Source: GCA-2699445 sp032127075 | GTDB taxonomy: Bacteria; Actinomycetota; Actinomycetes; S36-B12; GCA-2699445 | NCBI GenBank assembly: GCA_032127075.1 | Contig: JAQAZZ010000182.1 | Span: 1-18,621, forward strand | Direction of reading: 5' to 3' | Length of the DNA: 18,621 nt | Made by a program: the position numbers and the translations under genes | The notes under the pieces: generated by a model | Told to the model about the DNA's origin: nothing | What the model saw: the letters and a program-made list of their open reading frames with translations, nothing else | The model's database searches: none | Shown here: piece by piece, positions 6,803 to 12,959 of the stretch | Position numbering within the stretch: the first letter of the stretch is position 1 | Layout: every line of letters begins with the position of its first letter

Positions 6803-7194
6803 TGGAAACTGCGAACTCGATCACCGTGCACAGCGACTTCGACACGACCGTGGCGGACGTGCGGGAGGCGCTGCAGGAGCAGGGCTTCGGCGTCATCACC
6901 GAGATCGACGTCAAGGAGACGATGGCCACGAAGTTGGACGTCGAGTACGACCACTACCTGATCCTGGGGGCCTGCAATCCGTCGTTGGCGCACCGCGCGA
7001 TCCAGGCCGACGACACGATCGGCACGCTGCTGCCGTGCAACGTGGTGGTCCGGCAGGTCGGCGGCGACGTTGTCGTGGAAGCCGTCGATCCGCAACTGTT
7101 GGTCACCGCCACCGGCCAGGAGTCGCTGGTCCCCATCGCCGACGAAGCCGCCGACCGGTTGGGCAAGGTCCTCCAGAAGTTGTCCGCGGCGTAG
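6802..7194 (+). CDS. DUF302 domain protein
   Basis: The 130-residue protein covers a single DUF302 domain. Visible are the N-terminal strand-helix 'FDTTVADVREALQEQGFGVI', the 'EIDVKETM' strand, and the family signature 'LGACNPSLAHRAIQAD' followed by 'IGTLLPCNVVVRQ' (55-85), including the two conserved cysteines C58 and C79. The C-terminal helix is 'ADEAADRLGKVLQKLSAA'. DUF302 proteins are small, cytoplasmic when lacking a signal peptide, of unresolved function, and often found with metal or sulfur-stress genes. Expression probably starts at the ATG itself and may be controlled by the palindrome at 6776-6793. Convergent with the F420-reductase-like gene. Confidence 0.92.
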   Translation: METANSITVHSDFDTTVADVREALQEQGFGVITEIDVKETMATKLDVEYDHYLILGACNPSLAHRAIQADDTIGTLLPCNVVVRQVGGDVVVEAVDPQLLVTATGQESLVPIADEAADRLGKVLQKLSAA

Positions 7195-7211
7195 CGCCGG
7201 GGTTCGGCGGC

Positions 7212-7253
7212 GACCGGGATCCGGACCCGGACCGAGGACCGGGATCCGGACCC
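7212..7253. terminator. Repeat-based hairpin region between convergent genes
   Basis: A 17-bp sequence (GACCGGGATCCGGACCC) occurs at 7212-7228 and again at 7237-7253, a 25-bp period. Because each copy holds the palindrome GGATCC, the copies can fold against each other with a small bulge and mismatch. The location, between the stops of two convergent genes, fits a bidirectional terminator, although there is no U-tract. Confidence 0.4.
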
Positions 7254-7942
7254 TACATGTCGCGGTAGCGGCGTGCCGCGGCAGCCGCTGCTGCCAGGTC
7301 AGCCGCCGTCGCCGGGCTCGGTCCCTGGGACCAGTCTGCGGCGTCTGCGGCGTAGGGCGTCCCGTAGGCGGCGGTGTCGCGCTGGATGCGCCAGCCTTCC
7401 GCCAGCGGGCCCAAGTCGAACGTGTCGTAGCCGATCTCGTCGAACAGGGCGGTGACGGTCGCCTTGGCGTCGGGGTCGTCGCCGGCGATCGCCAGCGCGC
7501 TGCGATCGTCGGCGCCTGCGGGACGGGCCAGCTCGGCGAGGTGGCGGAAGAAGATGTTGTTGAACGCCTTGACCACGCGGGCCTGCGGCACATGGTCCTG
7601 CAACAGTTGCGACGTTGTTGTGGACTCGTCGTCCAGTTCGGCGATCTGGCCGTCACGGCCGGGGTAGTAGTTCATGGTGTCGATGATGAGCTTGCCGCGC
7701 AGTTCCTCGACGGGGACTTCGCGGTAGTGGCCCAGGGGGATGGTCACCACGACGACGTCAGCCGCGGCTGCGGCCTCGGCCGGGGTGGCGGAACGGGCGT
7801 GCGGGCCCAGTTCGGCGACGAGGTCGGCCAGCGTGTCGGGCCCCCGGCTGTTGCTCATGACCACGTCGTGGCCGGCGGCGATGGCCAGCCGGGCGACGGT
7901 GCTGCCGATGTTGCCGCTGCCGATGAAGCCCCAAGTTGTCAT
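7253..7942 (-). CDS. NADPH-dependent F420 reductase-like oxidoreductase
   Basis: This 229-residue protein opens with a Rossmann dinucleotide site 'WGFIGSGNIGSTVARLAIAA' (4-23) followed by 'VVMSNSRGP' (27-35), the Ser-Arg pair typical of NADP phosphate recognition. Next come 'ADVVVVTIPLGHY' (61-73), 'IIDTMNYYPGRDG' (86-98) and 'VVKAFNNIFF' (123-132), all as in the F420_oxidored family that exchanges hydride between NADPH and coenzyme F420. Many members of this fold act on other substrates, so the cofactor is likely but not proven. ATG 7942 has no clear ribosome binding site; GTG 7948 is an in-frame alternative. It lies 46 bp downstream of zur on the same strand and may be co-transcribed. Confidence 0.85.
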   Translation of the reverse strand: MTTWGFIGSGNIGSTVARLAIAAGHDVVMSNSRGPDTLADLVAELGPHARSATPAEAAAAADVVVVTIPLGHYREVPVEELRGKLIIDTMNYYPGRDGQIAELDDESTTTSQLLQDHVPQARVVKAFNNIFFRHLAELARPAGADDRSALAIAGDDPDAKATVTALFDEIGYDTFDLGPLAEGWRIQRDTAAYGTPYAADAADWSQGPSPATAADLAAAAAAARRYRDM

Positions 7943-7988
7943 GTCCACGCCAACAGCAGCGGCTGCCGCGGCATTCCGGCGGCGGACC

Positions 7989-8444
7989 TCACCCGTCAAC
8001 CCGGTCAACCCGGTCAACCCGGTCGAGGCTCCTTCTGCGGCTGCAGTCCGGGCAGCGGCCGAACAGTTCCACTGTGTGGGTGATGTCGGTGAAGCCGTGC
8101 TCGGCCCCCACCTCACGGGCCCACCTCTCCACGTCGGCGCCGGAGATCTCCACTGTGCTGCCGCAGTCCACGCACACCAGGTGATGGTGGTGTTCGCCGC
8201 TGCAGCGCCGGTAGCGGGTCTCGCCGTCCTCGCCCATGAGCGCATCGACGTCGCCCTGTTCGGCCATGAGCGCCAGTGCCCGGTACACGGTCGCCAGGCC
8301 GATGGATTCGCCCTGCTCGGCGAGCAGGGCGTGGACCTGTTGAGCGCTGCGGAAGTCGGGTACGTCCGCCATGAGCCGGCGGATCGCCAGGCGCTGCCGG
8401 GTGGCGCGCGGTTCGCGCGTTGTGGCCGGCGGACGCTGCGTCAT
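7989..8444 (-). CDS. zur: Zinc uptake regulator, Fur family
   Basis: A 151-residue Fur-family repressor: a winged helix at about 10-80 ('TRQRLAIRRLMADVPDFRSA', 'IGLATVYRALALMAEQGDVD') and a metal-binding dimerisation domain with 'EHHHHLVCVDCG' (84-95) and 'CPDC' (131-134), the two CxxC pairs that form the structural zinc site. I call it Zur rather than Fur because it is the last gene of the znuACB operon; its ATG overlaps the znuB stop (ATGA). With zinc bound it should repress the operon through the site at 10943-10963. Oddity: the C-terminus is three exact copies of a 9-bp unit encoding Arg-Val-Asp, absent from typical Fur proteins. Confidence 0.92.
   Translation of the reverse strand: MTQRPPATTREPRATRQRLAIRRLMADVPDFRSAQQVHALLAEQGESIGLATVYRALALMAEQGDVDALMGEDGETRYRRCSGEHHHHLVCVDCGSTVEISGADVERWAREVGAEHGFTDITHTVELFGRCPDCSRRRSLDRVDRVDRVDG
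7995..8024 (-). repeat. 9-bp tandem repeat encoding the Zur C-terminus
   Basis: CGGGTTGAC (minus strand) is repeated three times in frame just before the zur stop codon, giving the peptide DRVDRVDRVDG. The copies are identical, which points to recent slippage; copy number could vary without breaking the frame. Confidence 0.8.
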
Positions 8445-9253
8445 CGGTGCCGCCCGAAGAGACGGGGAAGGGCTGCGGCGACCAGGAAGACCAGCAGCGC
8501 AAGCAGGACGATCATCGGCCCGGACGGCACATCCAGGTAGAACGACTCGACCAGTCCGACGACGGCGGCGAAGAGGCCGATGCCCACCGCTGCGATCGCG
8601 GTAGTTGCGAAGGAGCGGGTCATCTGTTGGGCGGCAGCGACGGGGACGATCATGATCGCGGCGACGAGCAACAGTCCGACGGTGCGCATGCCGATGACCA
8701 CCGTCACCGCCGCCAACACACTCATGAGCAGGCTCATCGCCCGTACCGGGATCCCCTGCACGTGCGCGAGATCCGGGTCCAGCGAGACCACGAACATCTC
8801 CCGGCCGAACACGACCAGAACCAGCACCACGGCCGCGGCGGCGGCGGCCAAGATCGCCACATCGGCGGCCGCGACGGTGGCCAGCGATCCGAACAGGTAC
8901 TGGTTCAGCGACGTCGAGGAGTTCCCCGGCGCCAGGGAGGTGAGCAGCACGCCGCCCGCGATTCCGCCGTAGAAGACCAGGGCCAGTGCGACATCGCCCA
9001 CGGTGCGGCTGCGGGTGCGGATCAGCTCGACCGCGACGGCCCCGATGACGGCCACGACGAGCGCGGTCACGACGGGTTGGGTGCCGAGCAGGAACGCCAG
9101 GCCCACGCCGGTCAGGGCCACGTGGCCCATGCCGTCGCCGAGCAGTGCCAGCCGCCGCTGCACCAGGAACACCCCGATCACCGGTGCCAGTGCACCGACG
9201 ATGACCGCGGCGAGCAGCGCGCGCTGCATGAAGTCGTAGGACAGCAGGCTCAT
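8441..9253 (-). CDS. znuB: Zinc ABC transporter permease ZnuB
   Basis: The 270-residue hydrophobic protein has the ABC-3 permease pattern of about eight to nine transmembrane helices. Landmarks are 'LVQRRLALLGDGMGHVALTG' (30-49, the conserved cytoplasmic start with Gly-Asp and His), 'LALVFYGGIAGGVLL', 'NQYLFGSLATV', 'LDPDLAHVQGIPV', and 'GLLLVAAIMIVPVAAAQQMT'. It forms the membrane channel for metal delivered by ZnuA and driven by ZnuC. Its ATG overlaps the znuC stop by ATGA, and its own stop overlaps the zur ATG, indicating translational coupling. The family also carries manganese; the zinc assignment rests on zur and the operator. Confidence 0.92.
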   Translation of the reverse strand: MSLLSYDFMQRALLAAVIVGALAPVIGVFLVQRRLALLGDGMGHVALTGVGLAFLLGTQPVVTALVVAVIGAVAVELIRTRSRTVGDVALALVFYGGIAGGVLLTSLAPGNSSTSLNQYLFGSLATVAAADVAILAAAAAAVVLVLVVFGREMFVVSLDPDLAHVQGIPVRAMSLLMSVLAAVTVVIGMRTVGLLLVAAIMIVPVAAAQQMTRSFATTAIAAVGIGLFAAVVGLVESFYLDVPSGPMIVLLALLVFLVAAALPRLFGRHR

Positions 9254-10017
9254 GGTCCGAATTCCCAGGCGCTGCGGTCCAGGTCGTCGGGGCCGTGGTG
9301 GGGATGGGGGTCGCGGAGGCTGCTGGGCGGCGGAGCTGGCCCGTCGTACATGACGCTGGATCGATCCCCATGGCCCAGCACGATGCAGCGGTCCATCAGA
9401 TGCTGCAGTGACCCCAACTCATGGGTGACCAGGACCACCGTGACGCCGTTGCCCTTCAGCCCGGACAGGATCCGCTCCAGGTTCGCCACGTTCTCCGAGT
9501 CGACGCCGGCGGTGGGCTCGTCGAGCAGCAGGACTTCGGCGTTCTTGGCCAAGGCCGACGCGATCATCACGCGGCGCTGCTGGCCGCCGGACAGGTGGTG
9601 GAAGGAGTCGCGCCGCCGCTGCCACAGACCGACCCGCTCCAGGCTGCGGCGGATGGTGTCCTTGTTGGTGCGCCGCCAGCGGTGCTGGGGGCTGAAGAGT
9701 CCGGCCGCCACGACCTCGGACACCGAGACCGGCACCGCTGAGGACGCCAGCAGATGCTGCGGGACGTAGGCGATGCGGGGCCAGTCGGCGAACTTCGCCG
9801 GGGGTGTGCCGAAGATGTGCACCTCACCGGCGGAGGGGGGCAGCAGCCCCAGCATCACACGGAGCAGTGTGCTCTTCCCGGAACCGTTGCCGCCCAGGAG
9901 AGCGAGGAACTGGCCGCTGGGGACGTCCAGGTCGATGCCCTGCAGGACCGGCTCGCCGCCCAGCACCACCTCGCCGTCGCGGATTCGGAACGGCGGGGCG
10001 TGAGCGTCGGGGCTCAC
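9250..10017 (-). CDS. znuC: Zinc ABC transporter ATP-binding protein ZnuC
   Basis: The ATPase has 255 residues from GTG 10017. Walker A is 'GGNGSGKST' (42-50), the Q-loop lies at 'AYVPQHLL' (83-90, Q87), the ABC signature is 'LSGGQQRRV' (142-150), Walker B is 'VLLLDEPTAGVD' (162-173) and the switch is H199 ('LVTHELGS'). The C-terminal 30 residues are Pro/His/Asp-rich ('SLRDPHPHHGPDDLDRSAWE') and might bind zinc weakly. The GTG overlaps the znuA stop as GTGA; another in-frame GTG lies two codons upstream. A longer open frame continues upstream but only as an out-of-frame shadow of znuA, so it is not part of the protein. Confidence 0.92.
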   Translation of the reverse strand: MSPDAHAPPFRIRDGEVVLGGEPVLQGIDLDVPSGQFLALLGGNGSGKSTLLRVMLGLLPPSAGEVHIFGTPPAKFADWPRIAYVPQHLLASSAVPVSVSEVVAAGLFSPQHRWRRTNKDTIRRSLERVGLWQRRRDSFHHLSGGQQRRVMIASALAKNAEVLLLDEPTAGVDSENVANLERILSGLKGNGVTVVLVTHELGSLQHLMDRCIVLGHGDRSSVMYDGPAPPPSSLRDPHPHHGPDDLDRSAWEFGP

Positions 10018-10922
10018 GGGCACGGCTGGCCCGACTTGACGGTGTCGAGGTTGGTGCGCATGACGGAGAGGTAGTCGTCGCTGCTGCCCTCGGCCAGGCC
10101 CTCCAACGGGTCGAGCACCGCGGTCTGCGCGCCGGTCTCCGCCGCGACGGTCTCGGCGACCTTGGGGTCGACGAGGGTCTCGTAGTAGATGGTCCGGACA
10201 TCGTTGGCCCGCACGAAGTCGGTGATCTCGGCAAGTTGGCCCGGGGTCGGTTCCGATTCCGGCGACAGTCCGCTGATGCCGACCTGGGTCAGGTCGTAGC
10301 GGTCGGCCAGGTAGCCGAATGCCTCGTGGCTGACGACGAGGTCGCGGCTGCTGCACTCGGCGGTACCGTCGCGCCATTCGCCGTCCAACAACTGCAAGTC
10401 GGCATCCAACGATTCGGCGTTCGCGCGGAACCCGGCCGCCGCTTCCGGGTCGATGGTCGCCAAACGGTCGGCGATTGCGTCGGCGATGACGACCATGTTG
10501 GTGGGGTCCAGCCACACGTGGGGGTCGGAGTCCCTCAGGGGCACGTCTGCGCTGACGTCGATCGCACGGTCGGAGGCTTGGGCGGCCACGGCCTCGTCCA
10601 CCGCTGGCTGGAATCCCTTGATGTAGACCACCAGGTCCGCCTCGGCCACCTCGGCGACCTGCTGGGGCGTCAACTCCACGTCGTGGGGCTCAGCTCCCGG
10701 CGGGGTGAGCGAGTCCACCGTCACGGCATCACCGCCGACGCGCTCTGCCGCGAACTGCAGCGGGTAGAAGGCGGCGAGCACCGAGACCTCGCCGTCTGTG
10801 TCACCGCTGTCGGTCGTGCAGCCGGTGAGCGCCAGACAACCGATTGCCATTCCGGCGATTCCGGCGCGGATGGCGCTGCGGCGGGATGGCCCGATGCGCT
10901 TGACGAAGCTCCTGTAGTCCAC
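10014..10922 (-). CDS. znuA: Zinc ABC transporter substrate-binding lipoprotein ZnuA
   Basis: From GTG 10922 the protein has 302 residues. A basic n-region and hydrophobic core end in the lipobox 'LTGC' (C35), so it should be lipid-anchored outside the membrane. The cluster A-I solute-binding fold is clear: 'FYPLQFAAERVGGD', 'PPGAEPHDVELTP' (H80), 'DPHVWLDP' (H135), 'VSHEAFGYLADRY' (H199) and 'YYETLVDPKVAETVAAETGA' followed by 'VLDPLEG' (D271), giving the expected His3-Asp metal site. C190 and C301 may form the conserved disulfide. The His/Asp-rich loop of many ZnuA proteins is absent. Start: no ribosome binding site, but TATCCT ends 7 nt before the GTG, implying a leaderless message; the open frame upstream would run through the operator. 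Confidence 0.9.
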   Translation of the reverse strand: MDYRSFVKRIGPSRRSAIRAGIAGMAIGCLALTGCTTDSGDTDGEVSVLAAFYPLQFAAERVGGDAVTVDSLTPPGAEPHDVELTPQQVAEVAEADLVVYIKGFQPAVDEAVAAQASDRAIDVSADVPLRDSDPHVWLDPTNMVVIADAIADRLATIDPEAAAGFRANAESLDADLQLLDGEWRDGTAECSSRDLVVSHEAFGYLADRYDLTQVGISGLSPESEPTPGQLAEITDFVRANDVRTIYYETLVDPKVAETVAAETGAQTAVLDPLEGLAEGSSDDYLSVMRTNLDTVKSGQPCP

Positions 10923-10929
10923 GCTGTCG

Positions 10930-10935
10930 AGGATA
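10930..10935 (-). promoter_or_regulatory. -10 element of leaderless znuA promoter
   Basis: TATCCT on the minus strand (a TANNNT hexamer) ends 7 nt before the GTG at 10922. The position of the matching -35 (around 10953-10959, ATGATA/AATGAT) lies inside the Zur-box-like palindrome, so bound Zur would block polymerase. Confidence 0.5.
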
Positions 10936-10942
10936 CCCGACC

Positions 10943-10963
10943 TGAGAATGGTTATCATTTGCA
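10943..10963. promoter_or_regulatory. Zur box of the znuACB-zur operon
   Basis: A 21-bp interrupted palindrome: TGAGAATGG on one side, a central T-T-A, and ATCATT..CA on the other; 7 of 10 base pairs are symmetric and the inner core reads AATGNTNANCATT. This resembles actinobacterial Zur boxes (TGAAAATGATTTTCA-like). It is strikingly AT-rich for this genome and sits just upstream of znuA. Confidence 0.75.
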
Positions 10964-11013
10964 GGTGACTGGTGGGTGGGCCGGGTCCGACTGCGCGCAC
11001 CGGCGGTTGCCGT

Positions 11014-11068
11014 GACGGACGGAAGCGGCGGGGAACGAGTCCACCCGCCGCTTCCGGGTCTGTCCGTC
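11014..11068. terminator. Strong hairpin downstream of the hsp20 gene
   Basis: GGAAGCGGCGGG (11021-11032) pairs perfectly with CCCGCCGCTTCC (11044-11055) over 12 bp with an 11-nt loop. An outer stem GACGGAC (11014-11020) / GTCCGTC (11062-11068) extends it after a 6-nt bulge. It begins 15 bp after the hsp20 stop and separates that gene from znuA. No U-tract, as is common in GC-rich actinobacteria. Confidence 0.7.
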
Positions 11069-11083
11069 TGATTCAGCCGACGG

Positions 11084-11566
11084 TCAGTATTCGGTGACCT
11101 CGTGGGCCGCCGCGGAGATTGTGCCGCTCTGGTTGACGGCGATCTTCTTCGGTTCTGCCGGCGGCTTGGTCACTCCGGTCACGCGCACCTTGAGCACACC
11201 CTTGTCGTAGTCGGCCGACACCGCATCGGCTCCGATTCCCTCCGGGAGGACGAAGTCGCGGCGGAACGATCCGTAGCGGAACTCCCGCACCAGCACCTTG
11301 TGGTCCTCGGAGGATTCTTCCCGCGTCGAGCTGCGCTCGCCGCTGATCGTCAGCCGGCCTTCGTGCACCTCGATGTCGATGTCGTCGGACTCCAGTCCGG
11401 GAAGCTCCAGCGAGATGACCACGTCGCCGTTCTCGGAGACCATGTCGATGGCCGGCACCCAGCCCTGCGTGCGGCCTTGGCCGCTCCAAGAGCGACGCAC
11501 GATCTCATCGAAGTCGTCGTCAAGCCGAGCCAGAACCGTGAAGGGATCCCACCTGCGTACTGACAT
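11084..11566 (-). CDS. hsp20: Small heat-shock protein, Hsp20/alpha-crystallin family
   Basis: A 160-residue ATP-independent holdase. The N-terminal arm 'WDPFTVLARLDDDFDEIV' (6-23) leads into the alpha-crystallin domain (about 38-132): 'AIDMVSENGDVVISLELPGL', 'DIDIEVHEGRLTISGER', 'FRRDFVLPEGIGADAVSADY' and the closing 'GVLKVRV' (123-129). A C-terminal 'KKIAV' (140-144) is equivalent to the I-x-I/V motif used for oligomer assembly. AAAGGAG at 11573-11579 sits 6 nt before ATG. A perfect CIRCE element lies 40 bp upstream, so HrcA repression and heat induction are expected. It is a single-gene unit with a strong downstream hairpin. Confidence 0.96.
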   Translation of the reverse strand: MSVRRWDPFTVLARLDDDFDEIVRRSWSGQGRTQGWVPAIDMVSENGDVVISLELPGLESDDIDIEVHEGRLTISGERSSTREESSEDHKVLVREFRYGSFRRDFVLPEGIGADAVSADYDKGVLKVRVTGVTKPPAEPKKIAVNQSGTISAAAHEVTEY

Positions 11567-11605
11567 TTGCTGCTCCTTTCGATGTCTCTTCCTCAGGTCC
11601 GAGGA

Positions 11606-11632
11606 TTAGCACTCGTCCCTATAGAGTGCTAA
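11606..11632. promoter_or_regulatory. CIRCE element (HrcA operator)
   Basis: TTAGCACTC, nine bases (GTCCCTATA), GAGTGCTAA: both arms match the CIRCE consensus perfectly. On the hsp20 strand a TATAGG (11623-11618) lies in the spacer and may be the -10, so HrcA would cover the promoter. No hrcA or groEL is in this window. Confidence 0.95.
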
Positions 11633-11939
11633 CGACCTTTCGGTGTCGACTATTCCGCTCGGTCCCTCTGGGATGTCCGGCGTGTTCGTCCCCGTGAGGC
11701 TGCTGGTGGCGGGGATTCCGTGTTGCCGGGGGGCCTGGGTCCCGACCCTGCCGCTGAATCCGTGCGCAAACGGCCACTTCCAGGGGTTGCTGTTCAAAGG
11801 CGGCCATATCTGGCCGCCTTTGAACACTCTCCTGGCGCGATGGCCGCCGCGGCACAGAATGTCGGCCGCCGCCGGGATGCAGGCCGTCGTGGTTCAGCTA
11901 TCTGGGCGGCCACGGGTCGAGCAACCGCTCAAGAACCGC
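11633..11939. other. 307-bp gene-less region with a strong palindrome
   Basis: This lies between the hsp20 promoter and the 3' end of the hypothetical gene at 11940. Short frames on both strands show no ribosome binding site or family resemblance. Its main feature is the perfect inverted repeat at 11792-11825. A short direct repeat (ACCGCTCA twice, near 11928-11942) runs into the end of the next gene. Confidence 0.5.
11792..11825. repeat. Perfect 34-bp inverted repeat (15-bp arms, TATC loop)
   Basis: GTTCAAAGGCGGCCA (11792-11806), TATC, TGGCCGCCTTTGAAC (11811-11825). All 15 pairs match. It lies about 115 bp beyond the stop of the minus-strand gene at 11940 and about 160 bp upstream of the hsp20 CIRCE element. 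It could be a terminator of that gene, a protein-binding site, or a dispersed palindromic element; the lack of a U-tract leaves this open. Confidence 0.85.
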
Positions 11940-12215
11940 TCAGCCGGCCGACTCCCACTCCAGGAACCAGGCCGCGTAGTGGCGGGGCCACGTTCCTTCC
12001 GGCTGTTCCGCGGTGTACTTCTCATCCGCCCGCTTCAACCAGTCTTCGACCTGGTCCACCGACGGCTTCGATTCGAGGATCTCCAGCAGTTGGTAGTACA
12101 TCCACTCGGCGTACCACCGCGGCCAGTTCACGTTGGGGCCGCCGTAGACGGCGTGGTGCGAGTGGGCCGCCGCCACCATGAGGTGGCGCAGGTCGTCGTA
12201 TCGGGCGTCATCCAT
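11940..12215 (-). CDS. Small hypothetical protein rich in Trp/Tyr/His
   Basis: A 91-residue soluble protein starting MDDARYDDLRHLMVAAAHSH. I do not recognise a named family. It is aromatic-rich, with a near-repeated motif: 'NWPRWYAEWMYYQLLEIL' and 'TWPRHYAAWFLEWES', both fitting W-P-R-x-Y-A-x-W. Between them 'VDQVEDWLKRADEKY' should be helical. The start is supported by TAATGT at 12228-12223, 7 nt before the ATG, with no ribosome binding site, a leaderless pattern; CTGCCA (12251-12246) 17 bp upstream of it is a fair -35. The open frame continues upstream but passes through this promoter. Probably cytoplasmic, all helical. Confidence 0.72.
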   Translation of the reverse strand: MDDARYDDLRHLMVAAAHSHHAVYGGPNVNWPRWYAEWMYYQLLEILESKPSVDQVEDWLKRADEKYTAEQPEGTWPRHYAAWFLEWESAG

Positions 12216-12222
12216 AGACCGG

Positions 12223-12251
12223 ACATTACGCTTCCGGTCGCTGCATGGCAG
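12223..12251 (-). promoter_or_regulatory. Candidate leaderless promoter of the gene at 12215
   Basis: CTGCCA (12251-12246, 4 of 6 to TTGACA), 17-bp spacer, TAATGT (12228-12223), then 7 nt to the ATG at 12215. Confidence 0.45.
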
Positions 12252-12371
12252 TCCGTCGCACGGCTCACGGTGATCCCGAGGTCCACGGTGGAATAGGAGT
12301 CGGGCCGCATGGAGCACGGAGCCGGTCGGCGGCCCGCCGGTGCAGAAGGAAGCGGTTCGCCGACGTGATGC

Positions 12372-12776
12372 CTACATGCGCCCCATGGCCTTGAGCACCG
12401 TGACACCGGCCAGCGCGCCGGTGACCAGGACCCGAGCCAGACGGGAGCCGGGGGTGAGCACGGGCCATGCCAATGCGGACAGCCATGCGACGAACAAGGT
12501 GACGATGCCGAGCAAGATGGCACCGGCCCATGCCCAGGGTCCCGACGCCAGCAGGCCGAAGAATAGGAACACGGCGAGGAGCACCGGTACCAGCCAGCGG
12601 GGCGAGCGGTGCAGCATCAGCAGCCAGGGCGCGCTGGCACGCTCGAGGCTGGGCCGGAAGCCGGTCCGCCGCTGTTGACCCTGCGGTGCGCTTCCGCCGC
12701 GCCGCTGGCCGCCGCCCGAGGGTGGGCGTGCCGACTGCTGACGGGGCGGATTGTTGCGGCGGGACTTGTTCGACAC
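12372..12776 (-). CDS. Small membrane protein with disordered basic N-terminus (DUF6703-like)
   Basis: The 134-residue protein starts at GTG 12776 behind a GAGGAA ribosome binding site about 5 nt away. Residues 1-45 are low-complexity, rich in Arg, Gln, Gly, Ser and Pro, and should be cytoplasmic and disordered. Then 'SPRWLVPVLLAVFLFFGLLA' and 'WAGAILLGIVTLFVAWLSAL' form two transmembrane helices, and 'LARVLVTGALAGVTVLKAMG' a third or amphipathic one. The layout resembles small actinobacterial membrane proteins annotated DUF6703; this is from memory and not certain. No catalytic residues. It is the upstream neighbour of the gene at 12215 on the same strand, but that gene seems to have its own promoter. 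Confidence 0.78.
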   Translation of the reverse strand: MSNKSRRNNPPRQQSARPPSGGGQRRGGSAPQGQQRRTGFRPSLERASAPWLLMLHRSPRWLVPVLLAVFLFFGLLASGPWAWAGAILLGIVTLFVAWLSALAWPVLTPGSRLARVLVTGALAGVTVLKAMGRM

Positions 12777-12930
12777 GTGCTTCCTCTTCGTGTGGGCGGC
12801 GCTGCGCGGCTCAATGGTGCGCCGTCACCGCGGTCAGCGCCAAACCGACCGCACGTACCGGCTGCAACCGCGGCTGAAGGGCCTTGCGCCACGACCGGAA
12901 TGCGGGCAGGACGAGGGGCGTGAGGTAGGT

Positions 12931-12946
12931 CCGGCCGCCGGGCCGG
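12931..12946. terminator. GC hairpin after the large secreted-protein gene
   Basis: CCGGCC (12931-12936), GCCG, GGCCGG (12941-12946) lies 14 bp beyond the stop of the minus-strand gene at 12960. The stem is short and there is no U-tract. Confidence 0.4.
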
Positions 12947-12959
12947 CGCAGCTATGGGC

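Noticed and set aside
8420..9769. Plus-strand open frame of about 450 codons opposite znuB and znuC
   Set aside because: Composition is dominated by His, Arg, Asp and Gln, as expected from the reverse of GC-rich transporter genes; no ribosome binding site.
10923..11000. Upstream extension of znuA to an ATG at 11000
   Set aside because: It would run through the Zur-box-like palindrome and the -10 hexamer; the leaderless GTG at 10922 fits better.
11606..11827. Small open frames in the hsp20 upstream region
   Set aside because: They overlap the CIRCE element and the palindrome, lack ribosome binding sites and resemble no protein.
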